Positions 14,660-23,194 of a stretch of 64,000 nucleotides of DNA are shown one piece after another (the first letter of the stretch is position 1; each line of letters begins with the position of its first letter). Under the pieces are notes generated by a model that was not told where the DNA came from, searched no databases, and saw only the letters and a program-made list of their open reading frames with translations. Origin of the DNA: Paenibacillus tyrphae (GTDB taxonomy: Bacteria; Bacillota; Bacilli; Paenibacillales; NBRC-103111). Location: positions 62,001-126,000 of the forward strand of contig NZ_JNVM01000014.1 in NCBI RefSeq assembly GCF_000722545.1, read 5' to 3'. Made by a program: the position numbers and the translations under genes.

Positions 14660-15244
14660 CTACGGGTAAATCTTCTCGCCTCGCTCCAGCATCGTCACGA
14701 ATTGCTGAATTCGTTTCGCCCGCGTTTCCACCTTTTTCGCACTGTGAATCCGGAACAGGATGGCGTATCGGTTCTGGCTATCGAGCGTTTCGAAGAAAGC
14801 TTTAGCTTGCGGATTATGGTCCAGCTCGCTTTGCAAATCATCGGGTACCGTGGCGCGGCTTTGCGACTCGTACGCCTTGTCCCACTGCCCGTTCTGCTTC
14901 GCGGCTTCAATCGCCCGGAGACCGGGGGGCTGCATCCGGCCGCTTGCGATCAGCGCTTCCGCTTTGTCCTTATTCACCTTGGACCAGATGCTCTTCGCGC
15001 CGCGCGGCGTAAACCGTTGAAGCCAAGTACTCTCGTCGTAAGCTTCCTTCCGGCTGTCGATCCAGCCGTAGCACAAGGAGCTTTCCAGCGCCTCCTGATA
15101 CGTTAACGTCACGACATCCGCTTGCTTCTTCGCCAGATGCAGCCTTACTCCGGCCGATGCGACATGATTCTGCTCCAGCCAAGCTTCCCAAGACGGTTGG
15201 TCTGCAAATAATAAGATCGGCAGCTCGCTTTCTTTCTTGGACAT
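14660..15244 (-). CDS. YdeI/OmpD-associated family protein
   Basis: 194 aa, soluble. The family pattern is clear: SWEAWLEQNH at the N-terminus, then YQEALESSLCYGWIDSRKEAYDE with the conserved CYGWIDS, WLQRFTPRGAKSIWSKVN, and the C-terminal AKRIQQFVTMLERGEKIYP. Bacillus YdeI has been linked to protection against cationic peptides, but no reaction is established. Monocistronic, ending in a weak hairpin. Confidence 0.85.
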   Translation of the reverse strand: MSKKESELPILLFADQPSWEAWLEQNHVASAGVRLHLAKKQADVVTLTYQEALESSLCYGWIDSRKEAYDESTWLQRFTPRGAKSIWSKVNKDKAEALIASGRMQPPGLRAIEAAKQNGQWDKAYESQSRATVPDDLQSELDHNPQAKAFFETLDSQNRYAILFRIHSAKKVETRAKRIQQFVTMLERGEKIYP

Positions 15245-15304
15245 GCGTCTCTCGCCTCCCGGGCCATGTAATCTATCCGTCGGTTGACTGGTTCGTCCCG
15301 TGCC

Positions 15305-16144
15305 TCAACGCAGGAGGGACAAGTCGAAGAACGGAGCCAACCCTTCCTTCGCCGCCCGGCCAAGCAGGGCCTCCACTGCGCCGTAACCGCTCTCGCCCAG
15401 ATTCGCCGTGTATTCGTTCACGTACAGGTCGATATGCGCGCGGGCGACTTCCGGAGACAGCTCCTGCGCATGGTTCATCACGTAATCTTGGGAGGCTTGA
15501 GGATGCTCCCACGCGTACTTGACCGAGGCGCGGGTCCATTCGACGATCGCCGTGCGGTCCAGCGACCGGCGGGCGATGATTGCCCCAAGCGGAATGGGCA
15601 GGCCCGTATCCGCCTCCCACCAGCTGCCCAGGTCGGAGAGTAGGGTCAAGCCGTATGAAGGGTACGTGAACCGGGCTTCATGGATGACCAGCCCGGCATC
15701 GATTTGACCGTCCCGCACCGCAGGCATAATCTCGTGAAACGGCATCACAACGATCTCGCCCACACCGCCCGGAACCTGCTGGGCCGCCCACAAGCGGAAC
15801 AGCAAATACGCGGTCGAGCGGTCGCTCGGCACCGCGACCCGCCGGCCGGCCAAAGCGGCCGGACCTTCAGCGCTGACCGCCGGATTGTTCGTGAGCACCA
15901 GCGGTCCGCAGCCTCGTCCAAGCGCGCCCCCGCAGGGCAGCAGTGCGTATTCGGACAGCACCCAAGGCAGCGCCGCAAATGATATTTTGAGCACATCCGG
16001 TCCCCCGGGCTCCGCCGCGAGCCGATTGGTAATATCGATATCCGCGTACGTCACGTCAAGCTTCGGAGCACCGGGCACCAGCCCGTGAACCCAAGCGTGA
16101 AACACAAACGTATCATTCGGGCAAGGAGAAAAAGCGATCTTCAT
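15305..16144 (-). CDS. mqnD: 1,4-dihydroxy-6-naphthoate synthase
   Basis: 279 aa. In the futalosine route to menaquinone it converts cyclic dehypoxanthinylfutalosine to 1,4-dihydroxy-6-naphthoate. The N-terminus IAFSPCPNDTFVFHAWVHG is the MqnD signature, with the catalytic-pocket PND. Substrate-binding loops include DVLKISFAALPWVL near residue 50 and the catalytic-histidine region DAGLVIHEARFTYPSYGL near residue 150. It starts within the stop of mqnB (ATGA overlap of four bases), so the two are translationally coupled. Other mqn genes are not in this window. Confidence 0.94.
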   Translation of the reverse strand: MKIAFSPCPNDTFVFHAWVHGLVPGAPKLDVTYADIDITNRLAAEPGGPDVLKISFAALPWVLSEYALLPCGGALGRGCGPLVLTNNPAVSAEGPAALAGRRVAVPSDRSTAYLLFRLWAAQQVPGGVGEIVVMPFHEIMPAVRDGQIDAGLVIHEARFTYPSYGLTLLSDLGSWWEADTGLPIPLGAIIARRSLDRTAIVEWTRASVKYAWEHPQASQDYVMNHAQELSPEVARAHIDLYVNEYTANLGESGYGAVEALLGRAAKEGLAPFFDLSLLR

Positions 16145-16821
16145 CGTAACACCTCCAGTAAAATTGCACCCGCCGCTTCCAGCGCGTCCAGCGCCTCTTT
16201 GATCCGCCAGGCTTCGCGATCGCGCGGGCCGACCGCATTCGAGATGGCGCGAAGCTCAAGCGCCGGTATCCCGAGGTCGCGGGCAGCCACCGCCACGCCG
16301 AAGCCTTCCATGGCCTCGGCCGCTGCCCCCGGCACCCGGGCCGCCAGCTCCGAGGCAGTCGCCGCCGTGCCGGTCACGGTGGACACCGTGAGCACCGGAC
16401 CGGTATGCGCCGGCAGCCCGGCTCTTTGCAGCGCCTCCGTCAACCGCGCAGCGAGAGAGGCGTCGACCGCGATCCGGCTGGAGCCGAAGCCCAGCTCGTC
16501 CACACTGCGGAAGCCTTCGGGCGTCTCGGCGCCCAGATCGGCGGCGACGATCGCGTCGGCCACTACCAGCGAGCCGATCTCCGCCCGGCCGGGGAAGCCG
16601 CCGCCGATCCCGGCGCTGACAACCAGGCCGTACTCGGCCGCGGCCAAAGCCTTCGCAGCGCTTGCCGCCGCCGCGGCCGGGCCGACGCCTCCGGCCACGA
16701 CGTCGAACCTGGCGTCGCCCCGCAGCCCGCGCAGCACGGCATCCCTCTCGGCCGGAACGGCCGTTATCACCAATACGCGCAGCCCCGTCTGTTCCCGGCT
16801 GGCGTTGATTTCATAACTCAT
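16141..16821 (-). CDS. mqnB: Futalosine hydrolase
   Basis: 226 aa from ATG 16821, set by GAAGGAGAAGG. It cleaves futalosine to dehypoxanthinylfutalosine and hypoxanthine. It belongs to the MTAN/PNP nucleosidase fold: LVITAVPAERDAVL near residue 16, the glycine-rich GVGPAAAAA, SAGIGGGF near 70, and the catalytic AEAMEGFGVAVAA near 170 (Met-Glu motif). The C-terminal AISNAVGPRDREAWRI carries the Asn-x-x-Gly-Asp-like loop of MqnB. Codon use is very GC-rich compared with the next upstream gene. A TTTACT-17-TAAAGT promoter lies at about 16,900. Confidence 0.93.
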   Translation of the reverse strand: MSYEINASREQTGLRVLVITAVPAERDAVLRGLRGDARFDVVAGGVGPAAAAASAAKALAAAEYGLVVSAGIGGGFPGRAEIGSLVVADAIVAADLGAETPEGFRSVDELGFGSSRIAVDASLAARLTEALQRAGLPAHTGPVLTVSTVTGTAATASELAARVPGAAAEAMEGFGVAVAARDLGIPALELRAISNAVGPRDREAWRIKEALDALEAAGAILLEVLR

Positions 16822-16973
16822 CGTTACCTTCTCCTTCACGACACCCTTGTTCCCATCGGGCAAATGTTTTCCGAAAACGACTCTCTTCCCTTCTTTTTAC
16901 TTTAATACTTATAAGGAATGAAGTAAACTTTCTACCGTTAGTCGCGGCACGGCTATATATATTTGGAAGAAGA

Positions 16974-17002
16974 TAAAAAGAAGACCCGCCATGGCGGATC
17001 CT
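16974..17002 (-). terminator. Terminator after the secreted-protein gene
   Basis: Minus strand GATCCGCC pairs with GGCGGGTC around AT, then TTCTTTTT. Confidence 0.75.
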
Positions 17003-17025
17003 CTTACTTTAGAAGAGTACGCAAG

Positions 17026-17511
17026 TTAAAGATTGTCGTCGTACTTAATGAATTGTTTAGGTGCACCCTTCACAACTGTTTTATCTAATTTAATTTCAAA
17101 AGGTTCAATTAGTATTTTCCATCTGTCGTTTGCTCTAATGACCTTGAAAGGTAAAGCAGGGGTTTGGCGCATTTCCTTGTAATTTAACTTAACATTTACT
17201 TCCGCTGTATTGTCATCAATAGTTCTAGTAGACACAATCTCGAACCCTAAAAGCTGATCATCTTTGAAATCTTGGGTATAGCCTTTTCTTTGAGAGGCTT
17301 CATCAGCGTAATTTGTATCAATGGAGTGATGGATCATGTCATCGATTTTTTCCGATTTAAGTGCGTTAAAATAATTCGTGACAGCATCAACAGGTTTTTG
17401 TGCTCCATTTGCTGCAGGAGCTACCGCAGAGACAGAAGCTATATTAAAAGATAAGACGGAGACGGCAGCTAGAGAAAATAATGTATTTTTAAAGCTTTGT
17501 TTCATCTGCAA
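17026..17511 (-). CDS. Secreted small protein, NTF2-like fold suspected
   Basis: 161 aa, clearly AT-richer than its neighbours. The signal peptide runs from MKQSFKNTLFSLAAVSVLSF to about residue 30 (SVSA). The mature part starts with KPVDAVTNYFNALKSEKIDDM, the helix and small-to-large pattern of NTF2-like/DUF4878 proteins, and ends with two beta-rich segments (VNVKLNYKEM; FKVIRANDRWKILIEPFEIKL). Such extracellular domains bind ligands or partner proteins; no function can be given. GGGAG precedes the start; a TTGTAA-17-TACCAT promoter lies at about 17,560. Base composition suggests later acquisition than the flanking genes. Confidence 0.7.
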   Translation of the reverse strand: MQMKQSFKNTLFSLAAVSVLSFNIASVSAVAPAANGAQKPVDAVTNYFNALKSEKIDDMIHHSIDTNYADEASQRKGYTQDFKDDQLLGFEIVSTRTIDDNTAEVNVKLNYKEMRQTPALPFKVIRANDRWKILIEPFEIKLDKTVVKGAPKQFIKYDDNL

Positions 17512-17618
17512 AAGCTCCCTAAAATAATTTTCTTCATGGTACCCAATTATTTACTATTTTACAAGTTAAAAAATTAGGTCCGACCGATATTAAACTTAGT
17601 TTCAACCCCCGCGTTCCA

Positions 17619-17647
17619 TTGAAAAGCCGATATCGGCCCTTCATAAT
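17619..17647 (+). promoter_or_regulatory. Promoter of the YdcF-like gene
   Basis: TTGAAA (17619-17624), 17-base spacer, CATAAT (17642-17647), giving a leader of about 25 bases with AAAGGGAG before the ATG. Confidence 0.65.
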
Positions 17648-17679
17648 AAATGTATATTGGCAAAAGGGAGACGATAACG

Positions 17680-18525
17680 ATGCAGTGGGACAATGAAGCA
17701 CAACAGGCGCAAGCCACGGCCGATCTGAATCGAATCGCCCGGTTCTTGGCACGCAGGGATCTGACGACTTTATCCCGCAGCGAACTGCTAAACGCCTGCG
17801 GGACCGAACAAGCCGACCTGCTCATCTTGCTGGGCAGCAGCATTTTGAACACCGTCGAACAAGCAGCGGAAGCGTTCCAGAACGGTTTAGCCAAAGAATT
17901 CATGATTGTCGGCGGGACGGGGCACTCGACCTCCTTTTTGCAAGAAAGCGTGAAGCAAACGGCGAAGTATGCGGCTATCAATGTGCAGCATCGATCGGAG
18001 GCGGAAATTTTGCTTGATGCTGCCGTTATCCATGCCGGCGTCCGTAAGGAACAGATCATACTTGAGACCGAATCGACCCATTGCGGCAATAATGCGTCGA
18101 ATGCGCTGGCGGTTCTTCAGAAGATGGGTAGAACTCCCCGGCGCGTGATCCTGATGCAGGACCCGACCATGCAGCAGCGAACATTCGCTACGTTCCAGCA
18201 AGCTTGGAGAAGCTTGTCGGATATTGAATTTATCAATTATGCGGCGTTTGTCCCTCAGCTGAAGGCAGAAGGGAAAACATGGACATACGATTTGCCCGGA
18301 CGGATCGGACCCGTCTGGGAAATAGAGCGCTTCATCTCCCTAATCATGGGGGAAATTCCCCGGCTCTGCGATAACGAAGAGGGCTACGGCCCCCGGGGCA
18401 AAGGATATATCGTCCATGTCGACATCCCCGAGGAGGTCATGTCTGCTTACCAGCGGCTTCTTCCTCATTATGGCGCCTATATAAGGAAGGCTGTCCCGGA
18501 GCCGGCCAGGCAAGACAGACCCTAA
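17680..18525 (+). CDS. YdcF/ElyC (DUF218) family protein
   Basis: 281 aa from ATG 17680, nine bases after AAAGGGAG. DUF218 motifs run in order: ADLLILLGSS near residue 48, EFMIVGGTGHS near 80, SEAEILLDAAVIHAGV near 110, LETESTHCGNNASNAL near 135 (conserved E-x-x-S/T-x-x-x-x-x-N) and VILMQDPTMQQRT near 160. There is no signal peptide or membrane segment, so it resembles cytoplasmic YdcF of E. coli, which binds S-adenosylmethionine, rather than membrane-bound ElyC/SanA. Reaction unknown. Confidence 0.82.
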   Translation: MQWDNEAQQAQATADLNRIARFLARRDLTTLSRSELLNACGTEQADLLILLGSSILNTVEQAAEAFQNGLAKEFMIVGGTGHSTSFLQESVKQTAKYAAINVQHRSEAEILLDAAVIHAGVRKEQIILETESTHCGNNASNALAVLQKMGRTPRRVILMQDPTMQQRTFATFQQAWRSLSDIEFINYAAFVPQLKAEGKTWTYDLPGRIGPVWEIERFISLIMGEIPRLCDNEEGYGPRGKGYIVHVDIPEEVMSAYQRLLPHYGAYIRKAVPEPARQDRP

Positions 18526-18540
18526 GGCCGCTGACATAGC

Positions 18541-18567
18541 AAAAAGAGGAGAGCCATAAGCCCTCCT
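18541..18567 (-). terminator. Minus-strand terminator, outer copy
   Basis: Minus strand AGGAGGG, loop, CTCTCCT, then CTTTTT. Near-identical to the hairpin at 18775-18804 on the other side of the inverted-repeat element. Confidence 0.65.
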
Positions 18568-18574
18568 CAGAGTG

Positions 18575-18776
18575 TTGAGAAAGTGGTTTCTGAATAAAAT
18601 AGAGATCATACGGAGGTGGGGTATCTACTGGAGGAGCGGTAGCGTTCGCCTTTGTCTGCGGGAAATATCCGCTGCTAAGCGGCTTCCAATAAAGATTTCC
18701 TGCAGACAACAGCGACCGGAAGTAGATACTCCACCCCCTCGTGCACCTCTATTACCTCAATTGACCACTTTCTCAA
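18575..18776. repeat. 202-bp foldback element with 13-bp perfect terminal inverted repeats
   Basis: Ends TTGAGAAAGTGGT (18575-18587) and ACCACTTTCTCAA (18764-18776). Internal arms pair almost throughout: 18615-18629 with 18721-18735 (one G-T) and 18654-18666 with 18695-18707 (one G-T), around a central ATCCGCTGCTAAGCGG. No ORF. It resembles a MITE or a repeated intergenic palindrome. It lies between convergent genes, flanked by two near-identical terminators. Confidence 0.75.
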
Positions 18777-18804
18777 AAACCTCAGGAGAGCCGAAGACCC
18801 TCCT
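18775..18804 (-). terminator. Minus-strand terminator of the NSS transporter gene
   Basis: Minus strand AGGAGGG, TCTTCGG, CTCTCCT, GAGG, TTTTT, directly after the transporter stop. Confidence 0.7.
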
Positions 18805-18812
18805 CTACCGTC

Positions 18813-20180
18813 CTAAAAGGACAGAAGACCGACCGAATACAGGAACACCAGAATGATCATAATCGGCGATACGACCTTCAGCAGGAACATCCAAGCGCGG
18901 TACCAGAAGCCGTTGAGGCCAGCTTCTTCCCCAGCCAATTTCCACGCATAGCCCGTAAACAGCGTAACGACCAAGCCGCCAATCGGCATGAGCACGTAAG
19001 CCGTCATAAAGTCCACCCAATCGAAGATCGACTTTCCGCCGGGGGTGAAAGTGCCGAGCACACCGCCGACCGAGAGGGCGGACGGGATGCCGACTATAAA
19101 GCATGCAATGGACACGATAACCGCCGCTTTCTTCCGGGTCCAGCTCCAGCGGTTCATCGCATACGCAACCGGTACCTCCAGGATGGAGACGGCGGAGGTC
19201 AATGCGGCGATCGCGAGCAGCAGGAAGAACAACCCTCCGAAGATTGCGCCAAACGGCATCTGGGCGAACGCGGCGGGAAGCGCCATGAATGCCAGTCCTA
19301 CCCCTTCGCTAGGCTTCAAACCGTAAGAAAAGACGGTCGGAAATATAACGATCCCGGCAATAAACGCATAAATCAGATCCCCGAACCCGATCGCCAGCGT
19401 TGCGCTGCCGAGGGATTGTCTCTTGTCGACATACGATCCGTACGTGATCATGATGCCCATCCCAAGCGATAAGGAGAAGAAGGCATGCCCTAAGGCAATG
19501 AGAGCGGACTCCGCATCCAGTTTGGAGAAATCCGGCTTCAAGAAAAACTCGACCCCTGCACCGGCGCCAGGAAGCGTAAGCGAACGGAACATCAGCACCA
19601 GCAAAATGATCAGGAAGCCCGGGATCAAAATTTTATTAAACTTCTCGATCCCCCCGGAGACGCCCCTCACAAGAACCCAGGCGGTGATGATCATAACGAC
19701 GGCTTGCCAGAACAAAGGCCAATACCCGCCCGCGAACGTAACGAACTTATCCTTATAATCGGCGCCTTGCTGGAACAGCAATCCTGTAAACGATTCCAAG
19801 GTATAATGCAGCGTCCACCCGGCAACAACGGCGTAGTAGGACATGACCAAAAAAGCGGTAAGGACAGATAAAAAACCGAAGTAGCCCCATACCTTTTTAT
19901 TGGTCAGCTTGTAGAAGGCAAGCGAAGCGTTCGCCCGGCCGCCCCGGCCGATCGTCATCTCGGCCAGCAGTACCGGCAGCCCCACGATGATCAAACAAAC
20001 AATAAACAACAGAAAAAATGCCGCTCCCCCATGCTTGCCCGTAATATAAGGAAACTTCCACATGTTGCCGAGCCCCACCGAGCTCCCGATCGCGGCCAGA
20101 ATGAAGCCGCTTGACGTAAACCTTTCCCCCTTTTCCCCCTTGGCTTTAGGAACGTTCTCAGAACCTTGATCGTTTTTCAT
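18813..20180 (-). CDS. Neurotransmitter:sodium symporter family transporter
   Basis: 455 aa, about 11 membrane segments. The family (SLC6/LeuT fold) imports amino acids or related amines with sodium. The N-terminus RFTSSGFILAAIGSSVGLGN is the segment 1 signature with the unwound Gly that binds sodium and substrate. WKFPYITGKHGGAAFFLLF (segment 2) and the segment 6 and 8 patterns FFSLSLGMGIMITYGSY and ALTSAVSILEVPVAYAMNR follow the bacterial branch. Substrate unknown. ATG 20180 is preceded by GGGGAG. Confidence 0.92.
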   Translation of the reverse strand: MKNDQGSENVPKAKGEKGERFTSSGFILAAIGSSVGLGNMWKFPYITGKHGGAAFFLLFIVCLIIVGLPVLLAEMTIGRGGRANASLAFYKLTNKKVWGYFGFLSVLTAFLVMSYYAVVAGWTLHYTLESFTGLLFQQGADYKDKFVTFAGGYWPLFWQAVVMIITAWVLVRGVSGGIEKFNKILIPGFLIILLVLMFRSLTLPGAGAGVEFFLKPDFSKLDAESALIALGHAFFSLSLGMGIMITYGSYVDKRQSLGSATLAIGFGDLIYAFIAGIVIFPTVFSYGLKPSEGVGLAFMALPAAFAQMPFGAIFGGLFFLLLAIAALTSAVSILEVPVAYAMNRWSWTRKKAAVIVSIACFIVGIPSALSVGGVLGTFTPGGKSIFDWVDFMTAYVLMPIGGLVVTLFTGYAWKLAGEEAGLNGFWYRAWMFLLKVVSPIMIILVFLYSVGLLSF

Positions 20181-20426
20181 ACTCTACTCCCCAACTTTAA
20201 TAGGATAATAACACTAGTATAAACAAATTATGGAATTGTTGAAGGTAAAAATTTACATTTACTCCGACTTAGGTTGAATACCTTCCCCTCCTTAGGTCCA
20301 GTTCAAAAACCGCCACAGGTCGGTTTTCGCAAGAACGAATGCAGACTACAATAAAGACATGAAGCAAGCACAAAACAACCGACTAACGAAAATGAAAGAT
20401 ATATATTCGAAAAAGGAGAATGTTTT

Positions 20427-20654
20427 ATGAACAAAAAATTATACCGCTCCCGCAGCAACAGCAGACTGACTGGCCTTTGTGGAGGTCTCGCGCATTGGTT
20501 CGGCCTGGACCCGACGCTCGTTCGCCTGCTGGTCGTCATCGCCGCCTTCTGCAGCTTCGGAACTGTCACGCTGATCTATTTTGTTCTCAGCCTGCTTGTC
20601 CCGAAAGCGCCGTACGACGACTACGCGGTCATGAACCCTTATCATAACTACTAA
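20427..20654 (+). CDS. PspC-domain protein
   Basis: 75 aa. Basic N-terminus KKLYRSRSNSRLTGLCGGLA, then FGLDPTLVRLLVVIAAF with one long hydrophobic segment: a minimal PspC domain. Such proteins sit in the membrane and partner PspA in envelope-stress responses. An AAAAAGGAG site precedes ATG 20427. The pspA-like gene follows after 54 bases on the same strand, so the two are probably co-transcribed. Confidence 0.88.
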   Translation: MNKKLYRSRSNSRLTGLCGGLAHWFGLDPTLVRLLVVIAAFCSFGTVTLIYFVLSLLVPKAPYDDYAVMNPYHNY

Positions 20655-20708
20655 TCTACGCAAATCTACATCAAACTATAAAATATGACAAAAGGAGCTA
20701 AAACAACC

Positions 20709-21293
20709 ATGGGAGTTTTAACCAGACTATCTGATCTATCGAGAGCCGCCGCACATGAGGCGCTGAGCAAACTGGAGGACCCGGTGATGATGCTTAATCA
20801 TTACCTCCGCACCATGAAGGAGGAAATCGATGAGGTCCAGCGAACGCTGAATAAGCAGTCCGGCGCGGAACGGTCGCTGAAAATGCAAATCGACGCCTAC
20901 AACCGACTGGCTGCCCAATGCGAGAAAAATGCGGCCGAAGCGCTGGCCGACGGCCGCGAAGAGGAGGCCCGCCAAGCCATGGAAGCGAAGCTGCATTATC
21001 TGGACAAGTCGCTGGAATGCTCGGAGTGGTACGAAGCCGCCAAGCAGCGCTTGGAAGAGCTCTCGCAGCAGTTGGAGGAAACGAAAGCGGCCTACGCAGC
21101 CATGCAGGAGAAGCGCACGGAGCTTGTTGCCCGCGCTCAGAAAGTGGAAGCCCAAGTCAAGCCTTCGGCGCCCCGCTTCTTGTACAGCTTCGAGGGCGGC
21201 GCAGCCGCTCGCGGCTTCGATCGAATTGAAGAAAGAATTATGCAGTCGGAAGCACTGGCGGAGCTTAGCCGCCGGCCTGCCGCTCAGCGGTAA
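20709..21293 (+). CDS. pspA: PspA/IM30 (Vipp1)-family protein
   Basis: 194 aa from ATG 20709, 11 bases after AAAGGAG; an upstream in-frame ATG has no ribosome binding site. The sequence is almost entirely coiled coil: LEDPVMMLNHYLRTMKEEID near the start is the PspA signature, followed by long helices rich in Glu, Gln, Lys and Ala. ESCRT-III-related PspA assembles on damaged membranes. About 25 residues shorter than typical PspA, with the last helix reduced to EERIMQSEALAEL. Paired with pspC upstream. Confidence 0.9.
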   Translation: MGVLTRLSDLSRAAAHEALSKLEDPVMMLNHYLRTMKEEIDEVQRTLNKQSGAERSLKMQIDAYNRLAAQCEKNAAEALADGREEEARQAMEAKLHYLDKSLECSEWYEAAKQRLEELSQQLEETKAAYAAMQEKRTELVARAQKVEAQVKPSAPRFLYSFEGGAAARGFDRIEERIMQSEALAELSRRPAAQR

Positions 21294-21309
21294 GTCTTGT
21301 CTATAGAGC

Positions 21310-21349
21310 AAAAAGAGAGGGCCACCATTTGGCGGCGCCTCTCTTTTTT
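21310..21349. terminator. Bidirectional terminator
   Basis: AAAAAGAGAGG (21310-21320) and CCTCTCTTTTTT (21338-21349) around GCCACC...GGCG. It serves pspA and the opposing TVP38 gene, whose stop codon it overlaps. Confidence 0.8.
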
Positions 21350-21986
21350 ATGCCTTCCGGTCGCTTGGGACCGGCTCCTTGCTTCGTTTCCATAGCCGGT
21401 AGGCCAGTAGTGTGGCCGCGAGGAAGCCCCCGTAAATTCCAATGGCAAGCCATACCGCTCCCGGCTCCGTCATCAAAGTATTGCCCACGAATGCGAACAA
21501 GAGCATCGCCGGGATTTTACCCAGTGCGGATGACGCGGTAAAAGCGGCAAAGGAAACGCGGCTTAAAGCGGAATACGCATTGATGATAACGGACGGAATG
21601 AAAGGAATGAGCCGGGCGAAAAGGACGGTCAAAAAGGCGTTCCGCTCGAATAGAACGGTCAGCTTGCCGAGACGCTCGTAGCGGTACAGCATTCGCTGGC
21701 CCCATTCCTGATACCCGTAACGGACAAATAAAAACATGAGCAACGAAGCCGCCGTCGAGCCCGTCCATGTGATCGCCGCACCGAGCACCGGCCCGAATGC
21801 TGCGCCGATGACCCCGCCGACAACCGGATAGGGGATGACCGGAAATAAGGCCAGGACCGTTGCCGCAAGGATGACCAGAGCCATGTGGTTGGAGGCTTGA
21901 AACCACCTCACGATCTCTTCACCGTACCTGTAGATGAGATAAGCCGCGGCAAGGTAGAGGAGGGCTAAGCTAATTTTTTTGAACAT
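21348..21986 (-). CDS. TVP38/TMEM64 (VTT-domain) membrane protein
   Basis: 212 aa, about five hydrophobic segments. The VTT/DedA-like core is visible: FPVIPYPVVGGVIGAAFGPVLG near residue 50 (re-entrant helix with the G-x-x-x-G pattern) and VLFARLIPFIPSVIINAYSALS near 125, matching the conserved F-x-R-x-x-P-x-x-P of the family. Members act in lipid or undecaprenyl-phosphate translocation; which one applies here is not known. Confidence 0.87.
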   Translation of the reverse strand: MFKKISLALLYLAAAYLIYRYGEEIVRWFQASNHMALVILAATVLALFPVIPYPVVGGVIGAAFGPVLGAAITWTGSTAASLLMFLFVRYGYQEWGQRMLYRYERLGKLTVLFERNAFLTVLFARLIPFIPSVIINAYSALSRVSFAAFTASSALGKIPAMLLFAFVGNTLMTEPGAVWLAIGIYGGFLAATLLAYRLWKRSKEPVPSDRKA

Positions 21987-22031
21987 GAACCTTCTCCCGG
22001 GAATGGCATAATGATCTGCGCTGCAGAGCCG

Positions 22032-22346
22032 TTACTCGTCAAGCGGAATGAAGCGCCACCGGTCCAAATCAAGTTGTCCGTTGTCGGCAACCTCGACGCC
22101 TTCGCCCCGCAGGTACAGCATTTGGAGCATGCGGCCTTCCTCCTGCTGGATTCCAATTTCCCCTCGGGCGTTGACCACCCGGTGCCAGGGCAGCCTGTGT
22201 TTGCCGCTTGACGAATGAAGAATGCGCACGACCTGTCTGGCCCCTCTCGGACTTCCGGCCAGCCCGGCGATTTGACCGTAGGTCATGACATACCCTTCCG
22301 GAATGCCTTGAATAATCTCGATGACCCGCTGCGTAAATGGGTTCAT
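22032..22346 (-). CDS. Alkyltransferase-like protein (ATL/MGMT DNA-binding domain)
   Basis: 104 aa. It matches the C-terminal domain of O6-alkylguanine transferases, with the helix-turn-helix GYVMTYGQIAGLAGSPRGARQV near residue 18. The active-site motif PCHRV is replaced by PWHRV (Trp54), the defining change of ATL proteins, which bind alkylated guanine without transferring the alkyl group and hand the lesion to nucleotide excision repair. It is encoded 16 bases downstream of a 3-methyladenine glycosylase gene on the same strand, so the two form a small alkylation-repair unit. Confidence 0.92.
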   Translation of the reverse strand: MNPFTQRVIEIIQGIPEGYVMTYGQIAGLAGSPRGARQVVRILHSSSGKHRLPWHRVVNARGEIGIQQEEGRMLQMLYLRGEGVEVADNGQLDLDRWRFIPLDE

Positions 22347-22362
22347 ACGCTAGCTACCTCCT

Positions 22363-22950
22363 CTACTTCGAGACAAACCGGTTGCCGCCGATCCAAAAAC
22401 GCCATGGATAATCGCGGGCTTCGCCGCTGTTCTCGATCCCGATCCGGGTACCGGTCTCCACCGGCCCGAGCTGTTTTCCTTCGGCGATATAGAGCGGCGA
22501 TTCAAAGAGCGGCCTGCCGTAATCGTCCATCGTAATGCCGAGCGCTTTCGTCAGCTTCCCCGGGCCGCTGGTCAGCTCCCGCTCCTTCTTATCCCGGCCG
22601 CGGCGTTCGTACATAAGCTCCGTTCCCGTGTATGGCTCAACTGCCCGAATCAATACCACCTGCGGATGGTCCACCGGCCCACTGACCACATTGATGAGAC
22701 AATGCGTATGCATCACATAGGTATAGGCGTGGCCGGGAGGGCCGAACATCACTTCCGTTCGGGGCGTCCTTCGGTTGCCGAAGCTGTGCGCCGCCCGATC
22801 TTCCGGGCCGATGTAGGCCTCGGTCTCGACAATCCAGCCCGATGCCGTACCGGCTTCGGTCTCCTTCACAAGCAGCATGCCGAGCAAGGAACGGGCCAGC
22901 TCCAGCGTCGGCTGCTGAAAAAATGAAGCGGTGACAGGTTTCAATGACAT
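22363..22950 (-). CDS. DNA-3-methyladenine glycosylase (AAG/MPG type)
   Basis: 195 aa from ATG 22950; the in-frame ATG at 22959 lies too close to the GAGGTG site. The enzyme excises 3-methyladenine, 7-methylguanine and hypoxanthine. Family motifs: LARSLLGMLLV near the N-terminus, IVETEAYIGPEDRAAHS (catalytic Glu and the following loop), GHAYTYVMHTHCLINVV with the base-flipping Tyr-x-Tyr, VLIRAVEP and SGPGKLTKALGI. Full length for the family. Confidence 0.93.
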   Translation of the reverse strand: MSLKPVTASFFQQPTLELARSLLGMLLVKETEAGTASGWIVETEAYIGPEDRAAHSFGNRRTPRTEVMFGPPGHAYTYVMHTHCLINVVSGPVDHPQVVLIRAVEPYTGTELMYERRGRDKKERELTSGPGKLTKALGITMDDYGRPLFESPLYIAEGKQLGPVETGTRIGIENSGEARDYPWRFWIGGNRFVSK

Positions 22951-23113
22951 AACATGCACCTCACATCATGGAATCAACCGGCCGATTTCTCCTCAAAGAC
23001 AAATTTTAAATGGAAATGGCTCCTCGAAGCAAGTTCGGGCCGAAGCTGAGGCATATCGCCGATCCGTTCTGCGATCGTATTCGCCACTGCCAATTCCCTT
23101 AAGGACCTTGTCT

Positions 23114-23171
23114 CGAAAAGAAAAGCGCCGTTAAGGAAAGGAACGTATCGCGTCCCCCCTTAACGGCGCTT
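23114..23171 (-). terminator. Terminator of the DUF1177/AroM/M29 operon
   Basis: AAGCGCCGTTAAGG and CCTTAACGGCGCTT, 14-base perfect stem, with TTTTCTTTTC after it on the minus strand. The space 22951-23113 shows no gene. Confidence 0.85.
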
Positions 23172-23194
23172 CGGTTTAGAGCAGACCTATCGGG

